DNA from: Chloranthus sessilifolius
Taxonomy: Eukaryota; Streptophyta; Magnoliopsida; Chloranthales; Chloranthaceae
Assembly (NCBI GenBank): GCA_021018995.1
Contig: CM037587.1
Location: forward strand, 61,168,104-61,232,103
DNA: 64,000 nucleotides
Reading direction: 5' to 3'
The notes under the pieces were generated by a model, which ran no database searches, was not told where the DNA came from, and was given only the letters and a program-made list of their open reading frames with translations. This document shows positions 43,787 through 57,306 of the stretch, in pieces. The translations under genes and the position numbers were made by a program. Position 1 is the first letter of the stretch. The number at the start of each line of letters is the position of its first letter.

Positions 43787-45312
43787 TGATCATTCACATA
43801 ATTTACCATTTTATCACCCTTGACTTAGTGATGCTAGGACTTAGTTTATTACTAATAAGCTACTGATGTGCAGATATTTAAGATAAGCAATAAGAAAGAA
43901 CCTTAATAATAATATTCATCAAAATGAACTCAGAAAGCATTAAGGATGACCATGGAACGGAAAGATGAAAGTTCCACCTACTGAAAGAATAAAAGAAGCG
44001 TTTATTACGATTTTCCAGAGAATCGTCCGTCAAGCCAATTAGAGTCACATAAGAAAAGCAGTATGAAAGTATAAAATCATTATTCACGATTTTATAAGAA
44101 AAAGACAAAAAAAGCTGAAGAATCATCTTTTACGATTTTTTTTTATGAAACATACTGAAAGCAAAGAATTGTGATTTACGCTTTTCCATCAAAGAAGTAG
44201 GGAATCGTCATTAGTGATTTAACAGGAGGCTTGCTTCACAACTGTTGATCATGTGAGAACCATAACCGCCATATACAGAATTAGAAGATTTCTACAATTA
44301 GAAGTACTTCTAATCACGGATCTGAGAAGATTAATGAAGATTTCTAGAGGAACTCTGCTGCTAAGTCAGAACATTCTTGAAGCATATCACCCGATCAAAC
44401 TAAAGAAAGGAGGAAAGATAAAATTAGAATTAGAGTTATATTAGGAAACTTTTATTTATTATATTAGAATTAAAACTTTATAAACTGACTCTCTATGATC
44501 TATAAATAAGAGAGCCTGGTATAGGAATAGGCATCAAAGAAATTCAGCATCAATTGACACCTGAGGTTGGATTTTCTCTCAATCAAAGTAGTGTATCATA
44601 GTCAGAATAGTTTAGATATCAGAAGTTTCTCAAGAGCAATTGACAACTGTAATTGAGTGCTGAAGATTAGTGTAGATATCTCTAATTTCTCATAAGGAAT
44701 TGACGACTTCGGCTGAGGGGTGAAGGATATATTTTTCCTTTCTTTCTAGATTAGATTTTATTTTATACAATTTGCAGCTTTGTAAACATCTCCAAGTTTT
44801 GATTTGAATTGACTATGCAGGTTAGAATTTGTAGATTAGTGTAATGGTATTTTATTTTTCATCTTCAGTTTTCTAAAGTTTGATTAATGACCAGATTTTA
44901 GGAAGTTGTTGATTAGATTAAATATGTATTGATAGAATTTTAGTATTGATTGACAACCAATGTGAGGAAACTAGAGATATAGTATAACGGTACTGATGAA
45001 TTTTATAAATATCCGATAGCTGAAGATTGGGATTGACGACCTCAATCTGAAGAAAGAGGATTAGGATTTATTTTATGCACTTAGTTTAATTAAAATTCTT
45101 TATTCATATTTCTCAAGTAGTTTAGGAATCTTAAGGATAAATAGAAGTTTTTAAGCTGAGAATTTAAGTAAAGGACATAGATTAGAAGTAAAGAGATAAA
45201 TGAACTTCCTCGTGGGAACGATCCTATGCTAGTACTATGATTTCCATTGTGCACTTGTAATAGGTTATGACTTGAATTTGAATTTAATTAAATACACAAT
45301 ATAAGCCGATCA
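43787..45312 (+). repeat. Left LTR of the Athila-like element
   Basis: It runs from TGATCATTCACATAATTTACC to AAGCCGATCA. A TATAAATAAGAGAG promoter string lies at about 44502-44515, and a leader with repeated AATTGACGACT/AATTGACAACT words follows. The matching copy is 48488-50011. Confidence 0.92.
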
Positions 45313-48300
45313 AGTTTTTGGCGCCGCTGTCGGGGAAGCAGAATTTATCTTTTATTTCTACTTTTATCTACCATTTTTATTCTTTTATGAACCAATATTT
45401 GTCATTCTCTTTTTATATTTTTTTATACTTTTAATTTTCTTTGATCACTTCTTAAGCTTTTGCAAGTTTATTTGGAGTTAACGAATCAGATTTCCAATTG
45501 CTGTTGGCCACAAACATTAGAGGCTTAGATTTGTTTCTCTCCCTGTTTTCTAAAATAAAAATCATATAGAGCTAAAAGCACAAAAGAAAATAGTTTGAGG
45601 AAATTGAAAACGCACTCAAGTACGCCTTAAATTCTTTACGTGTGTAATTCGTATACTGAATCGGTAGAAGAAATAGTTATTACCCATCATATGTTCTCGA
45701 CAGTATCATTATTCATAATAAAGTATACGACATTTCACATTTGTTTCAGCCGACGTACGAGTTATTGCCAACCAACTCGCTATAAAACCATTATGGCAAT
45801 TAAGCTCGGATGGATGAGAAAATTTAATACGATGATTTGCATTCCACCAGCCAAGTACTTTAAATATAGGATTAGTTCACCTTTAGCACAATTGCCCCTT
45901 TGTAACCCCACTAATCCATTTTTACTCATAACCATGGTGGACAATGAACCCACTTACAACCTAATTAAGTTATTTCCAATCTGGGAGAACCCACCACCAC
46001 CACCAGAACCAGACCCTCTGCAGTTCCTGTGGGACGAGTACGAGGAAGTACAGAAGATCTTGGCCAAGGAGGAAAAGAAAAAAGATAAAAGAAAGAAAAA
46101 GTAATGTAAGAAGATGGAACTATCTGGATCTTTCACTATACATCCCATCTTCACCTCCTCACCACCTCGTACACCTCATCTCCCATCATCTACACTCTCC
46201 TCACCACCCCATCCTCCACCGCCACCTCTTAAATCTTCTTAAATTTTTTCCTTTTCTATTTGACTAACCTACCTCTAAGCTGTGTCTCTTTCTTTTTGTT
46301 GGGGGCGACAGTATCTTGATGAAGCCGAAGTCTAGATTAGATTAGTATAATTTAGTTTAGTATGCGTTTAACTTTTCCTAGAAATTTTCTTCGATTTACT
46401 TAATTTTTAGTTTTGAGATCTCTATAAATATTGAGTAACGTATAAAAAAAGAATTTCTTGTTCATAACGTTTCATTTTACTAACTTTTTTTTGCCTATAA
46501 TCTGTGATTAAACCCTTTGTATTTTCTCTCAAGTTTGGGGGAAAGGAAAAAAAATTGTTAAATTATTTTTTTTGCAAAATATATACCTGGTAACTAACCC
46601 AGTAGATATTAAGGTAAATACTATGTTATATGTCCCCTGTTTTGAACAATGAGGACATTGTCCTATTTAAATTTGGGGGGATACATTAACTTTTTATTTT
46701 TTTAGAATTTTTTTTAAATTTTTTAATTTAAAAAAAAAAAAAATTCAGAATTTTTTTTCCTTTTGAAATATATCAGTATAATTTTTATTTTTTTAATTAA
46801 TCATTATATATGATTTATGATGAAAATTTTGAAAATCGAAAATTCTTAGCAATCCATCATAGTAGTAGGTCAGAATATCAAAATAAAAATAGTTATAATT
46901 CAACGTAAAGCACCTTTAGCACACTGTATCAGATGAATGTTTGAAATTATATGATTGATCTAAACTGCAAAAATATTTTTGATTGTAGTTTCAAAATTAT
47001 GTAACTAGTGAGCTTTAGGGCCATATTTCCTCTTTTCTTTTTAGAGAGACTTTTTTTATTCATGTCATTAAATTTTCTTTGAACTTCGCTACTATTGCTG
47101 TCAAAATAAAATCTCATATTGCTGAAATTAGAATCAATATATTATAAGAATATGATTATTTGTTTGTTTAAAACTGTCTAGAGAATATATCAAAGCAATA
47201 AGACATCCATATTAGTAAGTTGTGAAAATGATCAAAGGCCATCTTTTGTTAAACTAGAGCCAAAAAGCTAAAATCTCAAAAAAATATATCTTTTGAACCC
47301 ATATTAGAAGCCTAAATCGAAAATTTATTTATATCAGAATTATATAAACCTTTAACCATATGTACTGCCTAAAACTTTCTATCTTTAGCTCTTGTAATTT
47401 ATGAGAGTTTAGAATGCTAGAGAAGGGGAGAAGAGGGGGTGAAAGGATTATGCATTAAACAAATTAAGGATCTACTGAAAAACGATACAACTAAGAAGAA
47501 ATACAATTGTATGGGAAAAGAAAGGAAAATCGTGAAAGTCGATTTTAGAAAAAAAAAAAAAAAAAAAAAGAAGCAAAAAGCTTCCAAAATGAGAAAAATA
47601 AGAGAAAAAAAGAAACAGGGTTTTACAATAATAATAATAAAATAAATGGGAAGAAGTTATCCAACCTTTTGGATATTTACTGAAGCTGAAAAATAATAGT
47701 AGAAGATAGAGAGAGAAGAGCTAAATTCTCAGAAATACTTTTGAATCCTCTTTACCATTTTCTTTAAAACCTTTTAAAACCCAAAGCCTCATTACAAGCC
47801 GAAGGAAAGACCTTTGTGATTTACGATTTACAAAAAAGTGAGTCTAGTAGAGATCTATGAATTAGATACTATGAATAAATGAAGAAGTTATACGAACATA
47901 ATTGATTATCCATTCTATGAGATTTATTAGTTGATTGTCCTTAGAAACTCATTGTGAGAACCTAAAATTTCGATTATTTGTGAGAGTATGCCAAAAAAAA
48001 TAGTGAAAGTTTGGATGAAAATATTTTCTAAAAACTGCAGTTTAGAAAAATCAATGATGAATAAACTTTTCACTGATATACACACACTCCATGCGATACT
48101 GAATTGAAATTGAGTTTTAATAAAGGATAATTGTGGTGATGAAAAGATAAGGATAAAAGATTTGAATTTTTTTGAAAATAATGAATATATAATGATTGAC
48201 TAAATAAGTATTAGTGTACAAAATTAGTTTAGAAAATTTGAATTATTTTAGTTTGAAAAAATAATATTTCGAAAAAAAATAATAATTTTGAAGTTTGTAG

Positions 48301-48487
48301 GTAATTTTTTTATGAAAACCTTCAGGAGATTACCACTTCGCCACTAGGGATCACATAGGGGTTTAAAGGCTTGTTGCATTTGCTAAATGCAATCGTGCTC
48401 CCTTCGAAAGTGGCATTTAAGTTTTAGTTTTAAATATTTTATTTTTCCTTGTTCGCTAGGGATTAGCAAAGTTTAAGTTTGGGGGTG
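45313..48487 (+). other. Interior of the Athila-like element, no pol
   Basis: AT-rich DNA with poly-A/T tracts (46680-46745, 47545-47567) and one 154-codon ORF (45640-46104). The ORF's C-terminus reads NPPPPPEPDPLQFLWDEYEE and ends in a Lys-rich tail, and it is of unknown function. It resembles the non-coding interior of LARD-like elements. Nothing else is recognised. Confidence 0.55.
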
Positions 48488-50011
48488 TGATCATTCACAT
48501 AATTTACCATTTTATCACCCTTAACTTTGTGATGCTAAGACTTAGTTTATTACTAATAGGCTACTGATGTGCAGATATTTAAGATAAGCAGTAAAAAAGA
48601 GCCTTAATGATAATATTCATCAAAATGAACTCAAAAAGCATTAAAGATGACCATAGAATGGACAAATGAAGGCTCCACCTATTGAAAGAATAAAAGAAGC
48701 ATTCATTACGATTTTCCAGAGAATAGTCCACCAAGCCTATTAGAGTCACATAAGAAAAGCAATATGAAAGTATCAAATCGTTATTCACGATTTTATAAGA
48801 AAAGGACAAAAGAAGCTGAAGAATCGTCTTTTACGATTTTCATCCATGAAACACATTGAAAGTGGAGAATTATGATTTACGTTTTTCCATCAGAGAAGTA
48901 GAGAATCGTTATTAGCGATTTAACAGAATGCTTGTTTCACGGCTGCTGATCATGTGAGAACCATAACCGCCATATACAAAATTAGAAGATCTCTATAATT
49001 AGAAGTACTTCTAATCACGGATCTGAGAAGATTAATGAAGATCTCTAGAAGAACTCTGCTGCTAATTCAGAACATTCTTGAAGCATATCAGCCGATCAAG
49101 CTAAAGAAAGAAGGAAAGATAAAATTAGAATTAGAGTTATATTAGGAAACTTTTATTTCTTTTATTAGAATTAGAACTTTGTAAAATGACTCCTTATGAT
49201 CTATAAATAAGAGAGTCCGGTATAGGAATAAGCATCGAAGAAATTCAACATTAATTGACGCCTGAGGTTGGATTTTCTTCCGATCAAAGTAGTGTATCAT
49301 AGTTAGAATAGTTTAGATATCAGAAGTTTCTCAAGAGCAATTAACGACTGCAATTGAGTGCTGAAGTTTAGTGTAGATATCTCTAATTTCTCAGAAGGAA
49401 TTGACAACTCCGGCTGAGGGGTGAAGGATATATTTTTACTTTGCTTTCTAGGTTAGATTTTATTTTTTGTAATTTAGAGCTTTGTAAACATCTCCAAGTT
49501 TTGATTTGAATTGACGACTCAGGTTAGAATTTGCATATTAGTATAATGGCATTTTATTTTCCATCTTTAGTTTTTTAAAGTTTGATTGACACTCATATTT
49601 TAGGAAGTTGTTAATTAGATTAAATCTATATTGATAGAATTTTAGTATTGATTGACGACCAATGCTAGGAAACTAGAGATATAGTATAACAGTATTATTT
49701 AATTTTATAAATATCCGATAGCTAAAGATTGGAATTGACGACCTCAATATGAAGGAGGATTATGATTTATTTTATGCACTTAGTTTAATAAAAATTATTT
49801 ATTCATATTTCTCAAGTAGTGTAGGAATCTTAAGGATAAATAGAAGTTTTTAAGATGAGAATTTAAGTAAATGATATAGATTAGAAGTAAAGAGATAAAT
49901 GAACTTCCTCGTGGGAATGATCTTATGCTAGTACTATGATTTCCATTGTGCGCTTGTAATAGGTTATGACTTGAATTTGAATTTAATTAGTTACATAATA
50001 TAAGCCGATCA
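48488..50011 (+). repeat. Right LTR of the Athila-like element
   Basis: Same ends and order as the left LTR. Preceded by the polypurine tract AAGTTTGGGGGTG. Confidence 0.92.
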
Positions 50012-51872
50012 AGCAACTCCATTGCACATCTCAAGTCCTACTGCGGGGACATTTGCCAGTACGGAGGGGATGAGCATTTGCTCATAAAGGTTTTCCAGAA
50101 AAGCCTTACGGGCCCCGCTTAAGGTGGTTCACATCGTTGGAACCTTCCATAATCAAAACATGGAAGGAGTTGACCCACCTATTCCAAGAGCAATATGTCT
50201 ATATCATAGACATTGAACCCTAAAATTCAGACCTAACCCACCTAAAGCAAAAGACCGACGAAGCATTCAGCGATTATCTTGGGCGATGGAGGGCACTGGC
50301 ATCTCAGGTCAGGAACATAATACCCGACGATGAGCATATTGAAATGATATTGAAAAACACCCTCCAGTCATCTCGGACTTCTTGGTATATCAACAGCAGT
50401 CCAGCTTTGCTGATTTGGTGAGGAACGTCAATCGCTGCGAAGATGCGATAAGAGAAGGGTGTTTGAATAAAACTACAAATAGTGGGGGTCCGGAGGTTCA
50501 TTGGTCAGAAAAATGAGAGAAGAACTGGGGTAGATGTATAAACAGCCATAAGGGCGCAACCCAATACCAGCTCAACCCCATTCCAGTTTAGGACAACCCA
50601 ACCAGCACCAACCAGAAGTGATCCGATACCGAGAAACGAAAATGGACAACGGGCACAGATGACCCTGGAACAAAGAAAAACACATTTTGATCGAGTTTTC
50701 ATGCCTTTGGGGCAATCACTGAATATCTTTTTGCCCTTGTTAATTGAAAAGGGTTTGGTCACCGCACTCCAGCCACGACCCCCACCGAATCCAATCACGA
50801 GAAATATTGACCCTAACACCCATTGCAACTTTTATCAGAGACCGGGCCACCCAACTGATCGCTGCTTCCCTTTGAAACATGCGATACAAGACTTGATAGA
50901 ACCCGATAAGATCATCCCTCCAACACTTCCTCGGGCCAACCAACATACAAATATACACCAAGTGCCACTACCCTAACACCCACTAAGAGGGGGAGGCCCA
51001 AGACCCATTGTCAGCATGGTAGAGGAGGATGATGAGGAGTTTGACTCGTCGGAGTACATCCGCACCCATGAAGATTTTGTAGCACCACGGCGAAGAGACT
51101 GGGAGGATAGAAGTATTGGGGTGATTGAACCTTTGAATTTGGCTAATTACTTTTCTAACCCCACACCATAAGCAGAACCCTTAGATCTTAGGGTGTATTT
51201 CCCATCGCCCATCGTCAGCTCCCACCAACTACGTCCGAATCAATTCCTATCAACCCTATAATACATCCCCCGCCAACTACCCAATGGCCGATTGTGTCCC
51301 CCCCTCCATCACCGATCAATTATCAATGGCTCACCCCTGTCACATCACCCCCGATACAGTCATCCATAATCCTCGCCAACCCCATTTGGCCCACTTTATC
51401 CACCCTTCCATCTATTACAAAAGTTAATCAGGTGATCCCCGCCCATCCCAATCCATCAGCACTGGTATCTTCGATGCCCCCTTTCGCCCCATTCCAAATC
51501 CCGGGACTAACTTATGATCCTCATCAGGTCCCGCTCAGTTATGATCAAACATATATCAATATCGACAACAGCAAGGAGGGGGCAGTTGATTTCATCACCA
51601 GGTCAGGAAAGATCTCTATGCAACTGGACACACCAGTACCAGTGCCAGCCCGACTAGAAGGGAAGAAGGATACTACTGTGGTAAACCCATTTGAGAAGAT
51701 GAGCCTAGAGTGCATACTTGAAACCCAGCTAAGGAGGATGCCGACCCATATCACAGTCTGGGATCTATTATTGACACCCCCTCTTCATTTCCAAGCTCTG
51801 CTGGGGGTATTAAAGAATATGCATGTGTCTCTCCAAGTAAGCCCAGATGAGGTTGGACAGATAATAAGGTAG
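50012..51872 (+). pseudogene. Tat/Ogre gag, C-terminal part with zinc knuckle (fossil)
   Basis: After the nested element the gag wording resumes (AHLKSYCGDICQYGGDEHLL, FQKSLTGPA). At about 50821-50900 a CCHC knuckle of the Tat type reads CNFYQRPGHPTDRCFPLKHA, followed by IQDLIEPDKI. A Pro-rich stretch (51294-51560) leads towards the protease. Several interruptions are present. Confidence 0.7.
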
Positions 51873-52580
51873 GTGATGACTCTCAATGCCATCTCTTTTT
51901 CAGATGCTGATTTACCAGAGGAGCGAAATAATCATTCTAAATCCGTCAATATCACTGTAGAAATTGGAAATATGGTAATCCTGCTGGTATTGATCGATAA
52001 TAGATCTGCTTTGAATGTGTGCTCTCTGAGAACAACTACCAAGATAGGGGTGGATCCTTGTATGCTAAAGCCGACAAAAATCAGCGCCAGAGGTTTTGAT
52101 AACACGAGAAGATGGATAATTAGGGAAGTCGACCTTGAGCTCGTGATTGGGCTAATGACTTTTTCCATACCTTTCCAAGTAATGGACATTAAGTCTTCTT
52201 TCAACCTGTTATTGGGGCGTCCTTGGTTACATGAGGTCGGGGTGATACCTTCAACGTTGCATAAGAAGTTTAAATTTGTGGTTAGGCAGAAGGTCATTAC
52301 CATCATAGGTGAACGGCATGACGAAAGAGAAAAAGCCACCCATAATATTGAGGACCCCAAAATATTAGATAAGCCGCACACAACAGAAGATACAGACCTC
52401 CATAACTTTGAATACGAGGTATCAGCGGTAGTCCCAGAGCCTCCAGAAAGTATAACCCTGAAAATTAGAGGTGGAATGGTTGCTGTTGTGGCCATGCTCC
52501 AGAAATGGGGCTATCAGAAAGGTAAGGGGCTGGTATCCCGATTGCAAGGTAGAGGAGAGTTAGTTAGGGTCAAGGGCTAA
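51873..52580 (+). pseudogene. Tat/Ogre protease and G-patch-like region (fossil)
   Basis: It has the layout of Tat proteases: VLIDNRSALNVCSLRT (the DxGS-type active-site loop in altered form), ARGFDNTRR, FQVMDIKSSFNLLLGRPWLH, then GVIPSTLHKKFKFV. A short MLQKWGYQKGKGL motif follows, like the G-patch seen after protease in this lineage. The enzyme would cut the polyprotein. The copy is presumed inactive. Confidence 0.75.
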
Positions 52581-53557
52581 CAATAAGTTAGATTCGGGTT
52601 AGGCTACAAACCCACCGAAGAAGAGGTCTGAGAGGCCAAGGAGAAGGCTCGAACCATAGCCGCTGCTAAAGCTCGGAGAATCAATCTAGAAGAGGAGCCC
52701 TGCCCTAGACCTCACATCCGAAATACCTTTATAAGCGCAAGAATTGTGAAGATTGATCAGAATGGGGTGACATAGCTAACCCCACACAAACCGGTAGCCC
52801 TTTTCCACCCTACCAATCCCCAAATTATCCTCCCAACCTGGAAATAGACCTAGCCGCTCTGTCCCTTTTTGAGGAAGAGTTCTCCATACCTACACAATCT
52901 CCCCCTATGGTAAACCACTACAAGACCTTACTGACATTTAATGATAGAGTCCTAGACGAACCAAGGATCAACATGATGGAGGCTAACTCCAAATAAACAT
53001 ATTAATCAACCTCCTCCATTTGACCAGGTAAAGGAGTAGCACCACAGGTAAGGAATTGGGCGACTGTGCCCCAAACTCTGGAAGCAGCAAATGGCCACAA
53101 ATACGGCACAAGCTTTCAAAAAAAAATAGCCTGTAAAAAGTGTAATGAGCCCTTGGCAGGCAATACCGTGTATATATAGGGACCCGCCATGCCAAAGTCC
53201 CATCTCCGAAGAAAAAGAAAAATATAAAAAAATAGAAGAAATGCAAAATAACCCAAAAAAATTGTCTTTTAAAATTCTCAAGAAAATCAAGGAAAATGAT
53301 GTCTTAATCGAAAATCCCGTCCCACGTGAAATCACCCCTTTCCTGTAGAAATATAAGAAGAGGTAGGAGTCACGAGTCTGGACGAGGAAATCCCTACTGA
53401 GGAGCTTCCCAATGAACTCCTTGAACGGTTTGCCGACTTTGAGCATGGCCCTACCCCTATTGTTGAAGAAACAAGGACGTCAATCTAGGGACCGAGGAGA
53501 TTCCTAGGATCACCAAGATCGGAGTGACACTATCTCCCGAGAAAAGAAAAAGCATGA

Positions 53558-54652
53558 TTGATTTCCTTCAGTCATACCAAGACATTTTCGCATGATCATA
53601 CAAGGACAATGCCTGGTTTGGACACCGATTTAGTTGAGCATGAGTTGCCACTCTATCTAAACATCAGACTAGTCAAGCAGAAGTTGAGACGTCTCAAGCC
53701 CGAATTGATGTTAAAGGTAAAGGACAAGGTCATCAGGAAGTATGACGCAAGATTTCTTATGGTCTCCAAGTACCCTCAATGGCTAGCCAATATTGTCCCG
53801 ATACTGAAGAAAGATGGAAAGGTTTGCATGTGCATCGACTTCAGAAACCTAAATAAGGCAAACCCAAAAGATGACTTTCCTTTGTCACACACCGACATTC
53901 TCGTTGATAGCATTGCTAAGCATGGGATGCTCTCATTTATGGGCGGATTTTCTAGATAAAATCAAATCAAAATGGTGGAAGCAGACCGAGAGAAGACGAC
54001 GTTCATCACTCCATGGGGTAATTTCTGCTATCAAGTCATGCCATTCAGATTAAAGAATGTCAGTGCAATGTATCAAAGGGCAATGACAATACTATTCTAT
54101 GACATGATGCACCGAGAAATTGAGGTGTACATCGACGACATGATCGCCAAGTCGCCAGAGAGAAGTGATCATCTGATAAACCTCCAAAAACTGTTTGAGA
54201 GGCTAAGAAAATACAGGTTGCGGCTAAACCCTCATAAATGCGTATTTGGCGCCATATCGGGAAAACTATTAGGCTTCATCGTCAGCATGAGAGGCATCGA
54301 GGTTGACCCAATCAAGGTAAAGGTCATCGTAGAAATGCCACCGCCGTCCACTGAGAAGGAAGTCAGAGGTTTCTTGGGCAGAATGCAATACATCAGTCGG
54401 TTTATTGCACATCTCACTCCTATCTGCGCGCCGATCTTCAAGCTACCAGGAAAGGATTCACCCATTGAATGGAACGACGATTGCCAGGCAACATTTGATA
54501 AAATTAAGGGCTACCTTCTCAACCTGCCAGTTTTGGTACCACCTGAACCAAAGAGACCACTCTTCATGTACTTCTCCACAACGAAAATTTTGATAGGAAG
54601 CATCTTGGGGCTTGATGAGATGGGAAGAAGAGAGCAGACCATTTATACCTGA
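53558..54652 (+). pseudogene. Tat/Ogre reverse transcriptase (fossil)
   Basis: Landmarks in order: LKKDGKVCMCIDFRNLNKAN, MVEADREKTTFITPWGNFCY, VMPFRLKNVSAMYQRAM, EVYIDDMIAKS (YIDD catalytic motif kept), HKCVFG, LLGFIVSMRGIEVDP and RGFLGRMQYISRFI. This is a Ty3/gypsy reverse transcriptase of the Tat group. It is broken in at least one place, and the region before it (52581-53557) is degraded linker. Confidence 0.88.
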
Positions 54653-55510
54653 GCAATAAATTCACCGACTACGAGACACACTATTCTCATCTGGAGAAAA
54701 CATGCTTAGCTCTCGTGTGGGCCACACAGAGGCTCCGTCATTACTTGCTATCTCAAGCCATTCTATTATTGGCACAAATGGATCGGTTAAAATACTTGTT
54801 CGAAAAGCCGGCTCTCACTGGGCGGACAGCACATTGACAGCTTTTGTTATCAGCATTCGACATCACGTATGTCACTCAGAAGTCAATCAAAGGGCAAGCG
54901 CTCGCCGATCATCTTGCTAAGAATCCCTTACCCAATTATGAGCCTTTGAGGACCGAGTTCCCTGATGAAGACATTTTGTTTATGACAGAGGATGATATAA
55001 TGGAAGCAGAGGAGTCATGGGTAATGCACTTTGACAGGGTAGCAAATGCCAAAGGTTAAGGAGTTGGCACTATTCTGATTTCACCAAAGGGATCTCACGT
55101 GCCAGTCTTAATCAAGCTTAATTTCCCCTGCATCAACAACATGGTCGAATATGAAGCCTATGCAGCTGGCCTGCAGGCAGCCTTAAACCTAATGTAACGC
55201 ATCTCAGAGTGTTTGGCGATTCATAGTTAATCATATGACAGACAAATGAAGATTGAAAGATGAAAGATGAGAAGTTAATCCCCTACCATGAGCACTTGGA
55301 GGATTTAATCACATGTTTTGACGATATTGCCTTCTCCTATGTCCCACGAGAAAGAAATCGCTTTGCCGATGCATTGGAAACTTTGGCATTTATGGTAGAA
55401 ATCTCCTATGGCATCGAGATGAAGCCAATCATGATTGAACAGAGGAGTGGGCCGGCCTTCTGCCTCCAGATTGAAGAACCCACAAAGTTAGATGATGAGT
55501 CATCATAATT
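54653..55510 (+). pseudogene. Tat/Ogre RNase H and second (archaeal-type) RNase H (fossil)
   Basis: The first RNase H wording (YETHYSHLEKTCLALVWATQ, FDITYVTQKSIKGQALADHL) is followed by a second block (WVMHFDRVANAKG, NNMVEYEAYAAGLQAAL, FSYVPRERNRFADALETLA). A dual RNase H is a hallmark of the Tat lineage. Several interruptions are present. Confidence 0.8.
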
Positions 55511-55519
55511 CTTAGACAT

Positions 55520-56990
55520 CAAGAATTTCCTCGAAACTCAAACTTTCCCAGATGGTACATCCAAGACGGTTAGGCGGACCATCCAACGTCTAGCATCAAA
55601 TTACGTCATCTACGACGAGTACCTCTACAAGCGATCATACAACAACATCCTGCTCAGATGTTTAACTGAAAGTGAGACAGCCAACGTCATGAAAGAGATC
55701 CACGAGGGAGTATGTGGGGCCCTCGTCAACGGCTACATGCTCGTTAAAAAGATTCTACGATAAGGGTACTTCTGAACCACCATGGAATCTGATTGTTGCA
55801 AGAACGTTCAGAGGTGCTATAAATGTCAAGAACACTCTAGTCTGATACATGCTCCAGTCATAGATCTATACAACGTGACCACTCCATGGCCATTTTCCAC
55901 TTGGGGCCTCGACGTCATCGGAAAGGTTAATCCAAAGGCTTCCAACGGACATCAATTCGTCCTTGTCGCCATTGAATACTTCACAAATGGGTAGAGACAA
56001 CATCATATGTGAATACCATCGTCATTCATGTTGAGAAATTCATCAAGAATAATATTGTTTGCCGGTTTGGCGTGCCCAAGGACATCATCACAGATAATGA
56101 CACCAACTTTGCAAATAAGTGCATCAGAGCCTTCTGCGAGTAGTATAAAATCAAACATCACCGCTCGTCATCGTATCGACCGCAAACCAATGGGGTCGTC
56201 GAAACTGCTAACAAGATTGTCATTCACATCCTTGAGAGGATGGTTGCCACCAAGGATCAAAATTTTAGCCGAATTGATCAAAATTTCGGTCCAAATTATC
56301 GGTTTTGGTCCTCATTGAAATGATAATTTGGATCGAAATTTCAGTCATATTTTGTATGGGATTGAAATTATCGGCCAAAATTTCGGCCAAATTATCAGTT
56401 TCTGGCCAAAATTTCAGTCCAAATATTCAATTTCGGTCATGCCCGAAACCGAAATTTTGGCCGATATTTTAATCCTTGGTTGTTACATATCGAGATTGGA
56501 GCGAAATGTTACCATTCTCATCATAGGCCTATCGAATGTCAATCTGTACCGCCATAGGGGCAACACCATTCTCCCTTGTGTATGGAACCGAGGTCATCCT
56601 GCCAGTTGAGGTTGAAGTACCCTCACTCTGTATCCTCCTCGAATTTGGCCTTCTGGAAGCCAAACAAGAGAGGTCCTGCTTTGAGCAACTGAACCTGCTA
56701 GACAAGAAAATGCTCCTAGCCTTGTGTCATACCCAGATTTATCAAGGACGAAGCGTACACGCTTACAACAAACGTGTTCGCAGTCAAGATCTGGAAATAG
56801 GTGACACCGTACTCAAGAAGATCTTCCCATCCCTCCACACCGATCGAGAGAAATTCAAGCCCAACTGAGAAGGACCTTATGTCATTCGAGAAGTACTCTC
56901 GAGATACGTAATCTACCTCACCATAATGGACGAAGATCACTTTCCCGAGCCTATTAACGCTGGATACATACGACGATTCTATTCCTAGGT
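55520..56990 (+). pseudogene. Tat/Ogre integrase (fossil), split by a MITE
   Basis: The core includes TPWPFSTWGLDVIGKVNPKA, NGHQFVLVAIEYFT, FGVPKDIITDNDTNFANK (second catalytic Asp), YRPQTNGVVETANK (catalytic Glu). After the MITE come ATPFSLVYGTEVILPVEVEV, IGDTVLKKIFP and EGPYVIREVLS. Integrase joins the DNA copy to the chromosome. It is broken in several places. Confidence 0.83.
56251..56477. mobile_element. MITE (AAAATTTCGGCC family) in the integrase
   Basis: The ends are CAAGGATCAAAATTTTAGCC and, inward from the right, AAGGATTAAAATATCGGCC. The interior repeats CAAAATTTCGGCC and CGAAATTTCGG words. Flanks TGGTTGCCAC and TGGTTGTTAC form a 9-10 bp imperfect target duplication, suggesting a Mutator-like family related in style to the GTATCG MITEs. 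Confidence 0.65.
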
Positions 56991-57157
56991 CTCCTGCAGC
57001 AAGGTAAGTATTGATAAGATGGATACATGACTGCTTAAGGACCCACCTATAAAAGAGGCTATAATTTCAAAACCAAGTAGCCAAAAACATCCCTGAACAC
57101 TTATACCCATGCTACACCCCTTTGAGCTATGAGCCTTTCTTTTATAAACCTCTCCCA

Positions 57158-57261
57158 GCAAAAAAAAAAAAAAAAAAAAACGAAAAAAGTGTATATCCCA
57201 AACAAAAAAAGAGAGTAGAGAGAAAAAAGAAGAAGAAGAAAAAGAGTTACCATAAAAAAAA

Positions 57262-57301
<40 letters not shown>

Positions 57302-57306
57302 TATTC
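57158..57306. repeat. Poly-A, GAA-rich and (TA)n low-complexity DNA
   Basis: A-tracts at 57160-57180 and 57253-57279 flank a purine-rich stretch, ending in a TA repeat to about 57303. The long minus-strand ORFs here encode only Phe/Leu/Ile/Tyr runs. Confidence 0.85.

Larger units (their letters stand above)
43787..50011 (+). mobile_element. Athila-like Ty3/gypsy element without pol, nested in Tat gag
   Basis: Two LTRs of 1.52-1.53 kb bracket a 3.2 kb interior. Flanks are GGCAA (43782-43786) and AGCAA (50012-50016), a 5-bp target duplication with one mismatch. The primer site TGGCGCCGCTGTCGGGGA (45319-45336) and polypurine tract AAGTTTGGGGGTG before 48488 are Athila-type. The interior has no recognisable gag, protease or reverse transcriptase, so it looks like a non-autonomous derivative. 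LTRs differ at roughly 9% over the first 260 bases by eye, so the insertion is old. Confidence 0.88.

Noticed and set aside
45640-46104. 154-codon ORF in the Athila-like interior as a captured host gene
   Set aside because: Only a Pro-rich stretch and a Lys-rich tail are visible. No known domain, so not called a gene.
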